A DNA stretch of 64,000 nucleotides from UKL13-2 sp043773745 (GTDB lineage Bacteria > Pseudomonadota > Gammaproteobacteria > Burkholderiales > Usitatibacteraceae). The stretch is taken from NCBI GenBank assembly GCA_043773745.1, contig JAYVEV010000122.1:1-64000 (forward strand). Direction: 5' to 3'. Under the pieces are notes generated by a model. That model was not told where the DNA came from and did not search any database. It saw only the letters and a list, made by a program, of their open reading frames with translations. Positions 52,276 through 60,263 of the stretch are shown in pieces (the stretch's first letter is position 1; each line of letters begins with the position of its first letter). A program made the position numbers and the translations under genes.

Positions 52276-53436
52276 TCAGGCCTCATGGGGATCGGGATTT
52301 TCGTTCGTATTGGAAGCGGTAGTGACGTGGATACCGGATGGTGCTTGCGCGGCGACCCGTGGCGTTGTAATTATCACGTCCGCATTTTGCCCACGATGGA
52401 TCAGAGCACGATCCATCAACACCAGTGCGAGTAGCGCTTCCGCAATCGGGGTAGCACGAATTCCCACACAGGGGTCATGACGGCCATGGGTATTAATCAC
52501 CACTGCCTCACCCTGCGTATTAATAGTGTGGCGATCAAGACGTACCGATGAAGTTGGTTTGATCGCAATCGAGACCGTAATATCTTGCCCTGTCGAAATG
52601 CCACCGAGCACGCCGCCTGCATTGTTGGAGAGGAATCCTTGCGGCGACATTTCATCAGAATGCTCGGTGCCAAGCTGCTCAATGCTCGCAAATCCAGCAC
52701 CTATTTCCACTCCTTTTACCGCGTTGATCCCCATCATCGCGTGGGCAATCACCGCATCGAGCCGATCATAGACCGGATCTCCCCAGCCAGCGGGCACACC
52801 GCTTGCTACGACGTTGATTCTGGCTCCGCAACTTTCACCAGATTTACGCAGCTTGTCCATATAGGTTTCAAGCGAGGGCACCATTTCGGCATTGGCGACA
52901 AAAAAAGGATTGTCGTGCACGTGGCACCACGATTTGAAGGCGACGCGCTCAGACCCCAACTGCGCCAAATAACCCTGCACCATCACGCCATAGCGTTCAT
53001 TCAGCCATTTTTTTGCGACCGCACCTGCCGCCACCGTGGGCGCCGTCAAGCGTGCCGAGGAACGACCACCACCGCGATAATCTCGCGTGCCGTATTTTTG
53101 CAAGTAGCTGTAATCAGCATGGCCGGGGCGAAAGCTTGCGGCAATATTGGAATAATCCTTGCTGCGCTGATCTTCATTCCGAATCAGTAACGCAATTGGT
53201 GTGCCGGTGGTTTTACCTTCAAATACGCCCGATAAAATTTCAACCACATCTCCCTCGCGGCGCTGCGTAACATGGCGCGAAGTACCGGGTTTGCGACGAT
53301 CCAGATCGATCTGGATATCCGCCTCAGTCAGTTGCAACCCCGGAGGGCAGCCATCGATCACGCAGCCAATAGCGGGGCCGTGCGATTCACCAAAATTAGT
53401 GACCGTGAATAACTTACCGAGTGTACTGCCTGGCAT
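52276..53436 (-). CDS. aroC: Chorismate synthase
   Basis: AroC makes chorismate from EPSP using reduced FMN, the last shared step of the aromatic pathway. The 386 residues begin MPGSTLGKLFTVTNFGESHG and contain GRSSARLTAPTVAAGA and NNAGGVLGGISTGQDI. It is about 20 residues longer than usual, with a tail rich in Asn/Asp. It is upstream of guaD and downstream of the MFS–PlsC gene by 132 bp. Confidence 0.97.
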   Translation of the reverse strand: MPGSTLGKLFTVTNFGESHGPAIGCVIDGCPPGLQLTEADIQIDLDRRKPGTSRHVTQRREGDVVEILSGVFEGKTTGTPIALLIRNEDQRSKDYSNIAASFRPGHADYSYLQKYGTRDYRGGGRSSARLTAPTVAAGAVAKKWLNERYGVMVQGYLAQLGSERVAFKSWCHVHDNPFFVANAEMVPSLETYMDKLRKSGESCGARINVVASGVPAGWGDPVYDRLDAVIAHAMMGINAVKGVEIGAGFASIEQLGTEHSDEMSPQGFLSNNAGGVLGGISTGQDITVSIAIKPTSSVRLDRHTINTQGEAVVINTHGRHDPCVGIRATPIAEALLALVLMDRALIHRGQNADVIITTPRVAAQAPSGIHVTTASNTNENPDPHEA

Positions 53437-53568
53437 AGCGTAGGGTCTTTACGAAAAAAATGAAAAATGCGCGCTGCTCATTGGCCAAAAGTGTAGCACG
53501 CAAGAGACCAATCATTGGCAGGACACAGTCCGCGGGCTGTTGTCATGTCAAAGCGCGCTGCGCTTTTT

Positions 53569-55452
53569 TTACTTCATTGCGCCACGTAACTCGCCGACTC
53601 TGATTTGCAAGGCCTCGGGCGTTACCTGCAAAGGCGCCCACGCCTTGTCGATAACCAACCCTATATTGGAAAATATTCCGCGCGGATAGCGCATCGCGGT
53701 ACCACCCCAACGCGAAAAAAAACTGCCCCATAATCCACGCAGCGCCATCGGGATAACCGGTACCGGAGTGCGCTCGATAATGCGCGTGATACCTTTTTTG
53801 AACGGATAAAGATCGCCGTTATCAGTAATGCGTCCCTCGGGGAAAATGCAGACAACTTCGCCCGCTTTCAGGTATTCATCGATACGCTCATAGGCGCGCT
53901 CAAGCATGTCCGGGTCCTCCTTGGCGGAGGCAATTGGGATCGTGCCGGCTGTGCGAAACACAAAATTGAGTATCGGTATTTTGAAAATCCGGTGATCCAT
54001 CACGAACCTGACCGGACGCTGAATGCTGCCACCAATGACCAGCGCATCCACGAAGCTCACATGATTGCATACCAGCACGCACGGCCCTTCATCGGGAATA
54101 TTATCCAGACCTTTTTTATCGACACGATAAAAAGTATGGATCAACATCCAGATCAAAAACCGCATCAGGAATTCTGGCACCATCTTGTAAATGAAGATCG
54201 CCACAGCCGCATTCATGATGCCCACCACCAGATACAGCTCAGGCAGACTCAGGCCGCCATGCAGGATAGCTGCTGCCATCAGCGAGGCGATCACCATAAA
54301 AATGGCGTTCAGAATATTGTTGGCTGCGACAATGCGTGCACGGTAAACAGGCTCTGCACGAGCCTGCATCAGCGCATAAAGCGGCACACTGTAAAAGCCC
54401 GAAAACATGGCCAACAAAAACAAGTCAGCCATGATTCGCCAGTGCACGCCGTCTTTCATAAATTCTAGCGCACCTGTCAGTGCATAAACCTGCAGGCCCC
54501 GCGAGGCAAAATAGAGATCTGCCGCAAAAACAGTCATGCCAATCGAGCCGAAAGGTACGAGACCAATTTCAACTTTATGCCCCGACATTTTTTCGCAAAG
54601 GATACAACCCAGACCAATACCGATAGAGAACAGGGCCAGCAGTAGTGTTACTACCTGCTCATTGCCGCTCAAAACGTTCTTAGAAAATCCAGTGAAGGAT
54701 GTGAGAAAGATCGAGCCAAAAAACCATAACCACGATATGCCAATCAGCGATAAAAATACAGTACGGTTCTGGCCGGCAATTTTCAGATTGGCGAGTGTTT
54801 CTGTAACGGGATTCCAGTTCACCTTTAAATCAGGAGCTGGCGCCGGTGAAGTCGGAATAAATTGCGCGGCCAGGCGCCCCGCCACCGCAATCACCAGCGA
54901 GGTCATACCCACATAAGTCGGGCCCATTCCCGGAATGGCAACCAGCGCGCCGCCCAGCATCGTGCCGAGCAAAATGGCGACGAAAGTTCCCATTTCTACC
55001 ATACCGTTACCGCCGGTAAGTTCATTCTCGTGAAGATGCTGGGGGAGATAGGCGAACTTGACAGGACCAAACAAAGTTGAGTGACAACCCATCAGGAATA
55101 CGCCCAAAAACAGCAGCCGCGCAGAATGCCAAACAAAGCCCGCTGCAATGACCAGCATAAACACAATCTCAAGGTTCTTGACCCAGCGCGCCAGCAACGC
55201 CTTATCGTATTTGTCGGCCAACTGGCCCGACGTCGCTGAGAACAACATAAACGGCAGTATGAACAAGCCGCCAATAATTGGCCCCGCCAGCTTCGAATCC
55301 ATGCCGCCCCATTCAGGCGCGTGATAAGTCGCCAGCACGGTAAAAGCAAATTTGAAAATATTATCGTTGCCTGCACCCAGGAATTGCGTCCAGAAAAAAG
55401 GAGCGAAGCGACGCTGCGTTAATAACTGAAATTGGTTTTGCGAAGCTGACAT
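53569..55452 (-). CDS. LplT-like MFS flippase fused to a PlsC-type acyltransferase
   Basis: This probably handles lysophospholipid or acylates glycerophospholipid at the inner membrane. The 627 residues have an MFS part (about 15–430, with 11–12 membrane segments) resembling LplT, then a PlsC acyltransferase domain with CNHVSFVDA (His464-x4-Asp469) and FPEGRIT (537–543). The E. coli arrangement is LplT plus the separate Aas enzyme; Aas also has an acyl-ACP synthetase domain, which is absent here. The gene follows an ArsR-family regulator by 36 bp, so both are probably on one mRNA. Substrate is inferred from the fusion, not shown. Confidence 0.85.
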   Translation of the reverse strand: MSASQNQFQLLTQRRFAPFFWTQFLGAGNDNIFKFAFTVLATYHAPEWGGMDSKLAGPIIGGLFILPFMLFSATSGQLADKYDKALLARWVKNLEIVFMLVIAAGFVWHSARLLFLGVFLMGCHSTLFGPVKFAYLPQHLHENELTGGNGMVEMGTFVAILLGTMLGGALVAIPGMGPTYVGMTSLVIAVAGRLAAQFIPTSPAPAPDLKVNWNPVTETLANLKIAGQNRTVFLSLIGISWLWFFGSIFLTSFTGFSKNVLSGNEQVVTLLLALFSIGIGLGCILCEKMSGHKVEIGLVPFGSIGMTVFAADLYFASRGLQVYALTGALEFMKDGVHWRIMADLFLLAMFSGFYSVPLYALMQARAEPVYRARIVAANNILNAIFMVIASLMAAAILHGGLSLPELYLVVGIMNAAVAIFIYKMVPEFLMRFLIWMLIHTFYRVDKKGLDNIPDEGPCVLVCNHVSFVDALVIGGSIQRPVRFVMDHRIFKIPILNFVFRTAGTIPIASAKEDPDMLERAYERIDEYLKAGEVVCIFPEGRITDNGDLYPFKKGITRIIERTPVPVIPMALRGLWGSFFSRWGGTAMRYPRGIFSNIGLVIDKAWAPLQVTPEALQIRVGELRGAMK

Positions 55453-55488
55453 GAAATTTCCTGAACGCTGTTTATGCTGCGAAAATTT

Positions 55489-55797
55489 TTATTGCGTTTT
55501 CACGTAATCCAGTACCGCTTGCAATGACTCTTTTATTGGCTTTTTGTTAAGCCAGAAATATACTTCCTTGCCGATTTTCTCGCTATCTAATACGCCCGCC
55601 TCGCGCAGGATTTTCAAATGATGAGACACCGCGGAGCGAGACAGCGTGGATACTTCCACAATCTGACCGACATTCAAGCGTTCCCCCGGCTCAAACGTCA
55701 GCATGATGCGCTGACGATGTTCATCGCCCAAAGCGATAAACACTTTGGCAAAATTTCGCCAGGCAGTAGGGATTGATTTTTTATAGTCCTTGTTCAT
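55489..55797 (-). CDS. ArsR-family winged-helix regulator
   Basis: This 102-residue dimeric repressor has the ArsR pattern: FIALGDEHRQRIMLTF, then the winged helix VSTLSRSAVSHHLKILREAGVLDSEK and beta-hairpin KEVYFWLN. The metal-site motif ELCVCDL is absent and no cysteine is present, so an arsenic or cadmium/zinc site of that type is unlikely; the signal is unknown. A perfect 15-bp inverted repeat overlaps its start codon and promoter, which points to tight autorepression. Its one probable downstream gene encodes the MFS–PlsC fusion. Confidence 0.9.
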   Translation of the reverse strand: MNKDYKKSIPTAWRNFAKVFIALGDEHRQRIMLTFEPGERLNVGQIVEVSTLSRSAVSHHLKILREAGVLDSEKIGKEVYFWLNKKPIKESLQAVLDYVKTQ

Positions 55798-55834
55798 ACA
55801 TCTATATAATTAGTTATATAGATGTATGTGTCAA
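55795..55834 (-). promoter_or_regulatory. Autoregulatory operator/promoter of the arsR–MFS/PlsC operon
   Basis: The arms CATACATCTATATAA (55795–55809) and TTATATAGATGTATG (55814–55828) are perfect inverted repeats 4 bp apart. The left arm includes the ATG. On the minus strand a perfect −35 TTGACA (55834–55829) abuts the right arm, and an AATTAT −10 candidate 17 bp on lies within the palindrome. The predicted transcript starts 1–3 nt before the ATG and no Shine–Dalgarno site is present, so the mRNA may be leaderless. A bound repressor would cover −10, start site and start codon together. Confidence 0.8.
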
Positions 55835-56024
55835 GTCATTTTGACATTTTTGTAACAGCCCAAAATTCAGCCCTATGCCACGGCGCCGTTTATATCTCAT
55901 TATTAGCACCTTAAGCGGCAATGGTGCTGCATGTTAAACTCAATCTTAATATTAAAGATCCACCGCAATTTCAAGTTGCGCCCTGATTTCAAAATAAAAG
56001 TCGCGCCACGTATCTGGAGTTTTC

Positions 56025-58301
56025 ATGCTTGATGATTTGAAAAAAAACGCCCTCGAATATCATCGGTGGCCCACCCCAGGCAAACTCGAAATTTCCGCCA
56101 CCAAGCCGTTAGCCACCCAACGTGACTTGGCGTTGGCTTATACGCCTGGGGTCGCCGCTGTTTGCGAAGCGATTGTTGAAAACCCGTCAGAAGTGCGCAA
56201 CCTCACCGCACGCGGCAATTTAGTTGCCGTTATCACCAACGGCACTGCGGTACTGGGACTGGGCAATATAGGCCCGCTGGCCGCCAAGCCGGTGATGGAG
56301 GGTAAAGCCGTCCTTTTCAAAAAGTTTGCCGGTATCGATGTATTCGATATCGAAGTCAATGAGCTTGATCCGGATAAATTAGTCGATATCATCGCCGCTC
56401 TGGAGCCCACTTTTGGCGGCATTAACCTCGAAGACATCAAAGCGCCCGAGTGTTTTTACGTGGAGCGCAAGCTTCGCGAGCGGATGAAAATCCCCGTCTT
56501 TCATGACGACCAGCACGGCACCGCCATTATTGTCGGTGCAGCCATCGTCAATGGATTGAAGGTCGTCGGCAAAAATATTGGTGAGGTCAAATTAGTGGTG
56601 TCCGGTGCCGGTGCTGCTGCGCTGGCCTGTCTCGACATGTTGGTGGCGCTGGGCATGAAGATGTCAAATATCTGGGTGACCGATATTGCGGGCGTGGTCT
56701 ACTCCGGTCGCGTTGAGGAAATGGACCCGAATAAAGCCCGTTATGCGCAATCAACTTCTGCCCGCAAACTGGGCGAAGTAATTGCCGAAGCCGATGTATT
56801 CTTGGGCCTGTCCGCAGGTGGCGTGCTCAAGCAAGACATGGTTAAACAAATGGCCGCTAACCCGCTCATTTTGGCGCTGGCTAACCCCACCCCGGAAATC
56901 ACGCCCGAAGCCGTGAGGGAAGTCAGAAGTGATGCGGTCATTGCTACGGGTCGTTCGGATTATCCGAATCAGGTGAATAACGTTCTGTGTTTCCCATTTA
57001 TTTTCCGTGGCGCGCTGGATGTCGGCGCCACCACCATTAACGAAGCCATGAAGCTCGCTGCCGTTCTCGCCATCGCTGAGCTGGCGCAATCAGAACAGTC
57101 CGACGTCGTGGCCATGGCCTACGGAGAAAACGCTTCCGGCTTCGGCAAAGATTATTTGATTCCGAAACCATTTGATCCGCGCCTGATTGCCAAGGTTGCG
57201 CCCGCCGTGGCCAAGGCGGCGATGGACAGCGGTGTGGCTACCAGCCCAATTAACGATTGGCCCGCTTATCTGCAAAGATTGGATCAGTTTGTTTATCAAT
57301 CCGGCCTCATCATGAAACCGGTCTTCTCAAAAGCCAAGCAGGCGCCTAAGCGGATTGTGTATGCCGAGGGCGAAGACGAACGTGTGATGCGCGCTGTTCA
57401 GATTGTGCTCGACGAAAAACTCGCTCGTCCGATTCTGATCGGTCGTCCGGCGGTGATCGAAAAACGTATTGAAAAATTCGGCCTGCGCATGAAAGCAGGC
57501 GTGGATTTTGAAATCATCAATCCTGAATGGGACGAGCGCTACCGCGAATACTGGCAAGAGTATTTCAAGCTCACCGCTCGGCGCGGCGTGTCAGAGCAGT
57601 ACGCCAAAATTGAAATGCGCCGCCGCTTGACCCTGATTGGCGCGATGATGATGCACAAGGGCCATGCTGACGGCATGATCTGCGGTACTTTTGGCACCCA
57701 TGCACTGCATTTGCATTATGTTGAACAGGTGATTGGCCGCCGCGCAGGCGTAAAGAATTTGTACGCCATGAACGTTCTCATGCTGCCGACACGCACCGTA
57801 TTTATTTGCGATACCTATGTCAACCCTGACCCGACGCCGGAGCAGATAGCCGAGATGACTATTCTCGCCGCCGAAGAAATGCGCCGATTTGGTGTAGTGC
57901 CAAAAGCCGCGTTGCTTTCACACTCCAGCTTTGGAACCTCCGACGAGCCATCTGCGGTAAAAATGCGCACTGCCCTGACACTCATCAATGCCCAAGCGCC
58001 TGATTTAGAAGTCGAAGGTGAAATGCACGGTGACGCCGCGCTATCAGTTGAAGTCAGAGGGCGTGCGATGCCTAATTCGCGCCTGAAGGGTGAAGCCAAT
58101 TTGCTCATCATGCCAACACTTGATGCCGCCAATATTTCGTTTAATCTGCTTAAAACCGCCTCGGGTGGTGGTATCACCATCGGCCCGATTTTACTTGGCG
58201 CTGCGATGCCGGTGCATATTGTTACCCCGACTGCCACGGTGCGGCGTATTATCAATATGACTGCGCTTGCCGTAGTAGATGCACAGGCGTTGAGACGCTA
58301 A
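56025..58301 (+). CDS. maeB: NADP-dependent malic enzyme with C-terminal phosphotransacetylase-like domain
   Basis: MaeB decarboxylates malate to pyruvate with NADP+ and supplies NADPH. The 758 residues comprise a malic domain (YTPGVAAVCEAI, KFAGIDVFDIE, FHDDQHGTAIIVGAA), an NAD(P)-binding part (LVVSGAGAAALACLDMLV) and a PTA-like tail (about 430–758, with the GPILLGAAMPVHIV block). The tail is thought to be regulatory and not catalytic in MaeB. Length matches E. coli MaeB (759). A GGAG site lies 8 nt before the ATG. Confidence 0.97.
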   Translation: MLDDLKKNALEYHRWPTPGKLEISATKPLATQRDLALAYTPGVAAVCEAIVENPSEVRNLTARGNLVAVITNGTAVLGLGNIGPLAAKPVMEGKAVLFKKFAGIDVFDIEVNELDPDKLVDIIAALEPTFGGINLEDIKAPECFYVERKLRERMKIPVFHDDQHGTAIIVGAAIVNGLKVVGKNIGEVKLVVSGAGAAALACLDMLVALGMKMSNIWVTDIAGVVYSGRVEEMDPNKARYAQSTSARKLGEVIAEADVFLGLSAGGVLKQDMVKQMAANPLILALANPTPEITPEAVREVRSDAVIATGRSDYPNQVNNVLCFPFIFRGALDVGATTINEAMKLAAVLAIAELAQSEQSDVVAMAYGENASGFGKDYLIPKPFDPRLIAKVAPAVAKAAMDSGVATSPINDWPAYLQRLDQFVYQSGLIMKPVFSKAKQAPKRIVYAEGEDERVMRAVQIVLDEKLARPILIGRPAVIEKRIEKFGLRMKAGVDFEIINPEWDERYREYWQEYFKLTARRGVSEQYAKIEMRRRLTLIGAMMMHKGHADGMICGTFGTHALHLHYVEQVIGRRAGVKNLYAMNVLMLPTRTVFICDTYVNPDPTPEQIAEMTILAAEEMRRFGVVPKAALLSHSSFGTSDEPSAVKMRTALTLINAQAPDLEVEGEMHGDAALSVEVRGRAMPNSRLKGEANLLIMPTLDAANISFNLLKTASGGGITIGPILLGAAMPVHIVTPTATVRRIINMTALAVVDAQALRR

Positions 58302-58337
58302 ACAACACTAATAATAACCTGATCAATATCGACGCTC

Positions 58338-58706
58338 ATGACAGATCGTTTTGATTTTCTTGAAATTAGGCCGCGCGATTTCGAAAAATCGCTGGCGTTT
58401 TATCGCGATGTAATGGGATGGGCTGTTTCGGCAGCAGCATCTTCCGGCATCAGTCAAAACGCCGTGGTGAGCGGCGGCAGTATTCGCATCCTGCTGCGGC
58501 AAACGGTCCATTCCAGCGATGCCACCACATCGGCAATGACTCTATACCTCGATATTCATGACGCCCACCATCGCTTCGCAAAAATTCCGCCGGGTGAACA
58601 CATCATTAAAACGCCATGTCCTGATGAATTCGGCAAGCTGCATTTTGTATTGCGTGACCCAGACGGCTACACCATTGTATTTAACGAACTACGCCAACGA
58701 TCTTGA
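58338..58706 (+). CDS. VOC-superfamily (glyoxalase/bleomycin-resistance-like) protein
   Basis: The 122 residues begin FLEIRPRDFEKSLAFYRDVMGW, the standard beta-alpha-beta-beta start, and end FVLRDPDGYTIVFNE with the Glu of the metal site. Members range from glyoxalases to dioxygenases; metal residues are incomplete at the first position, so activity is unclear. Its stop overlaps the start of the LD-carboxypeptidase gene. Confidence 0.78.
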   Translation: MTDRFDFLEIRPRDFEKSLAFYRDVMGWAVSAAASSGISQNAVVSGGSIRILLRQTVHSSDATTSAMTLYLDIHDAHHRFAKIPPGEHIIKTPCPDEFGKLHFVLRDPDGYTIVFNELRQRS

Positions 58707-59647
58707 GTAGCCCCACGTTCTCCAAGCCCCGCGCGCTTCAGCGCGGCGGCACCGTTGGTATTTTTTCACCCGCTGGCGCACTCAGTGCTGAACGTGCGAA
58801 TGCTGGAGCGGCCACCCTGCAATCGCTCGGATTTCGGACCGTGCTGGCTCCTGAGGTCTGTCATGAGTGGCGCTATTTTGCGGGCACGGATGATGAGCGT
58901 ATCGCCAGCTTCCATGCCATGCTGGCAGATCCACAAATTGACGCGATGATGATGTCCCGCGGCGGCTATGGCTTTTCGCGCCTGCTACACCGTATTGATT
59001 GGCAGGCCGTCGCAAATTCAAAAAAAGTGTTTTGCGGGTTCAGTGATTTCACGGCGTTCAATTTGGCAGCGCTAGCCCAAGCCAGACTGATTACCTTTGC
59101 CGGCCCGGGATCATCAACTGACTTTGACTGGCGTAATGACACCCCTGAAATTGCCTCGGACCATGCGTTCATGTCCGAGCATTGCTGGCCTGTATTACAA
59201 GGTGAGTCAATACACACAGAACCGTTCATGTCCGAACACAACTATGCATCGCAAGTGATTACCGGTTCGCTTTGGGGCAGCAACCTCTCGCTCCTGACCC
59301 ATTTGGTCGGCACGCCCTATCTGCCGGACATTGAGGGCGGGATTTTATTCATCGAAGAGATTGATGAAGAACCCTATGCGATTGAACGGCAGCTCTACCA
59401 GCTATTCCATGCGGGCATTTTGCAAAAACAAAAAGCGCTGATCCTGGCTGACTTTACAGACTGTGAGCCCACCTCGGGTCGCTTCGCCTACACGATGGCC
59501 CATGTCACTGAAACCTTGCGCGAGTTGCTGCCCTATCCGGTGTTGACGGGGCTGCCGTTTGGCCATGTCGCCAAAAAATTAACGCTGCCCTACGGGGGAC
59601 AGGCAAAACTGAGTATTACTCCAGGGCAATTTAGTCTTGCTTACTAG
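58703..59647 (+). CDS. ldcA: Murein tetrapeptide LD-carboxypeptidase (S66)
   Basis: LdcA removes the terminal D-Ala from murein tetrapeptides during recycling in the cytoplasm. The 314 residues show the family blocks GIFSPAGALSA, MMSRGGYGFSRLL, the nucleophile in GFSDFTAFN (Ser114), IEEIDEEPYAIER (Glu) and LPFGHVAKKLTLPYGG (His). The start is a TTG overlapping the stop of the VOC gene (TTGA) with no clear ribosome-binding site; translation is probably coupled. Length is close to E. coli LdcA (304). Confidence 0.93.
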   Translation: MSSPTFSKPRALQRGGTVGIFSPAGALSAERANAGAATLQSLGFRTVLAPEVCHEWRYFAGTDDERIASFHAMLADPQIDAMMMSRGGYGFSRLLHRIDWQAVANSKKVFCGFSDFTAFNLAALAQARLITFAGPGSSTDFDWRNDTPEIASDHAFMSEHCWPVLQGESIHTEPFMSEHNYASQVITGSLWGSNLSLLTHLVGTPYLPDIEGGILFIEEIDEEPYAIERQLYQLFHAGILQKQKALILADFTDCEPTSGRFAYTMAHVTETLRELLPYPVLTGLPFGHVAKKLTLPYGGQAKLSITPGQFSLAY

Positions 59648-59658
59648 CATTAGCCCAC

Positions 59659-60249
59659 ATGAATTTTGCTGAATTAGTTCTGACGGCGCTGGCACTGGCC
59701 ATGGATTCCGTGGCGGTATCAATCGCCAGCGGCCTTTCAATAAAGCAGCCGCATGTGCTGCGCATCCGTGATGCGTTAAAGATGGCCGCATATTTCGGCA
59801 CGTTTCAGGCGATTATGCCGCTGCTGGGCTATTTGCTGGGTTTATCCGTTGCAAAATGGATCGATACTTACGGTGGCATCATTGCCTTTGTGGTGTTGAT
59901 GGGACTTGGTCTGAAAATGATTTATGAGTCGCGCAGTGCGGGTGAAGAAAAAATGGGCTCGCCAACGCCGTTTGGCACCCGCACATTGATAACCTTGGCG
60001 ATCGCCACCAGCCTAGATGCCCTCGCGGTCGGTGTGTCGTTTTCACTTTTACAAATAGGGCTCGCCTCAACTGTACTTGTGATCGGTGTCGTCACTTTCG
60101 CTTTATGCCTGCCCGCCGTTTGGTTTGGCTCTCAGTTTGGTGCGCGAATGGGTAAAGCCACCGCGAAATACGCAGAGGTATTTGGCGGCGTAGTATTGAT
60201 TGTCATTGGCTGCAAACTTCTTATTGGGTCATTACTTGTTGGAAAATAA
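59659..60249 (+). CDS. mntP: Manganese efflux pump MntP
   Basis: MntP exports Mn2+ across the inner membrane. The 196 residues have six membrane helices and the two duplicated ALAMDSVAVSIASG (about 12–25) and IATSLDALAVGVSF (about 115–128) motifs carrying the key Asp residues. The gene starts 12 bp after ldcA, so a yybP–ykoY riboswitch, common before mntP elsewhere, cannot fit here. Confidence 0.95.
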   Translation: MNFAELVLTALALAMDSVAVSIASGLSIKQPHVLRIRDALKMAAYFGTFQAIMPLLGYLLGLSVAKWIDTYGGIIAFVVLMGLGLKMIYESRSAGEEKMGSPTPFGTRTLITLAIATSLDALAVGVSFSLLQIGLASTVLVIGVVTFALCLPAVWFGSQFGARMGKATAKYAEVFGGVVLIVIGCKLLIGSLLVGK

Positions 60250-60263
60250 GATCAGGAAATAAA

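Noticed and set aside
53550..53566. Hairpin AAAGCGC–GCT–GCGCTTT followed by T-run
   Set aside because: The T-run is on the plus strand while both neighbouring genes run on the minus strand, so it does not fit as a terminator.
59648..59658. yybP–ykoY manganese riboswitch before mntP
   Set aside because: Only 11 bp separate ldcA and mntP, too short for any riboswitch.
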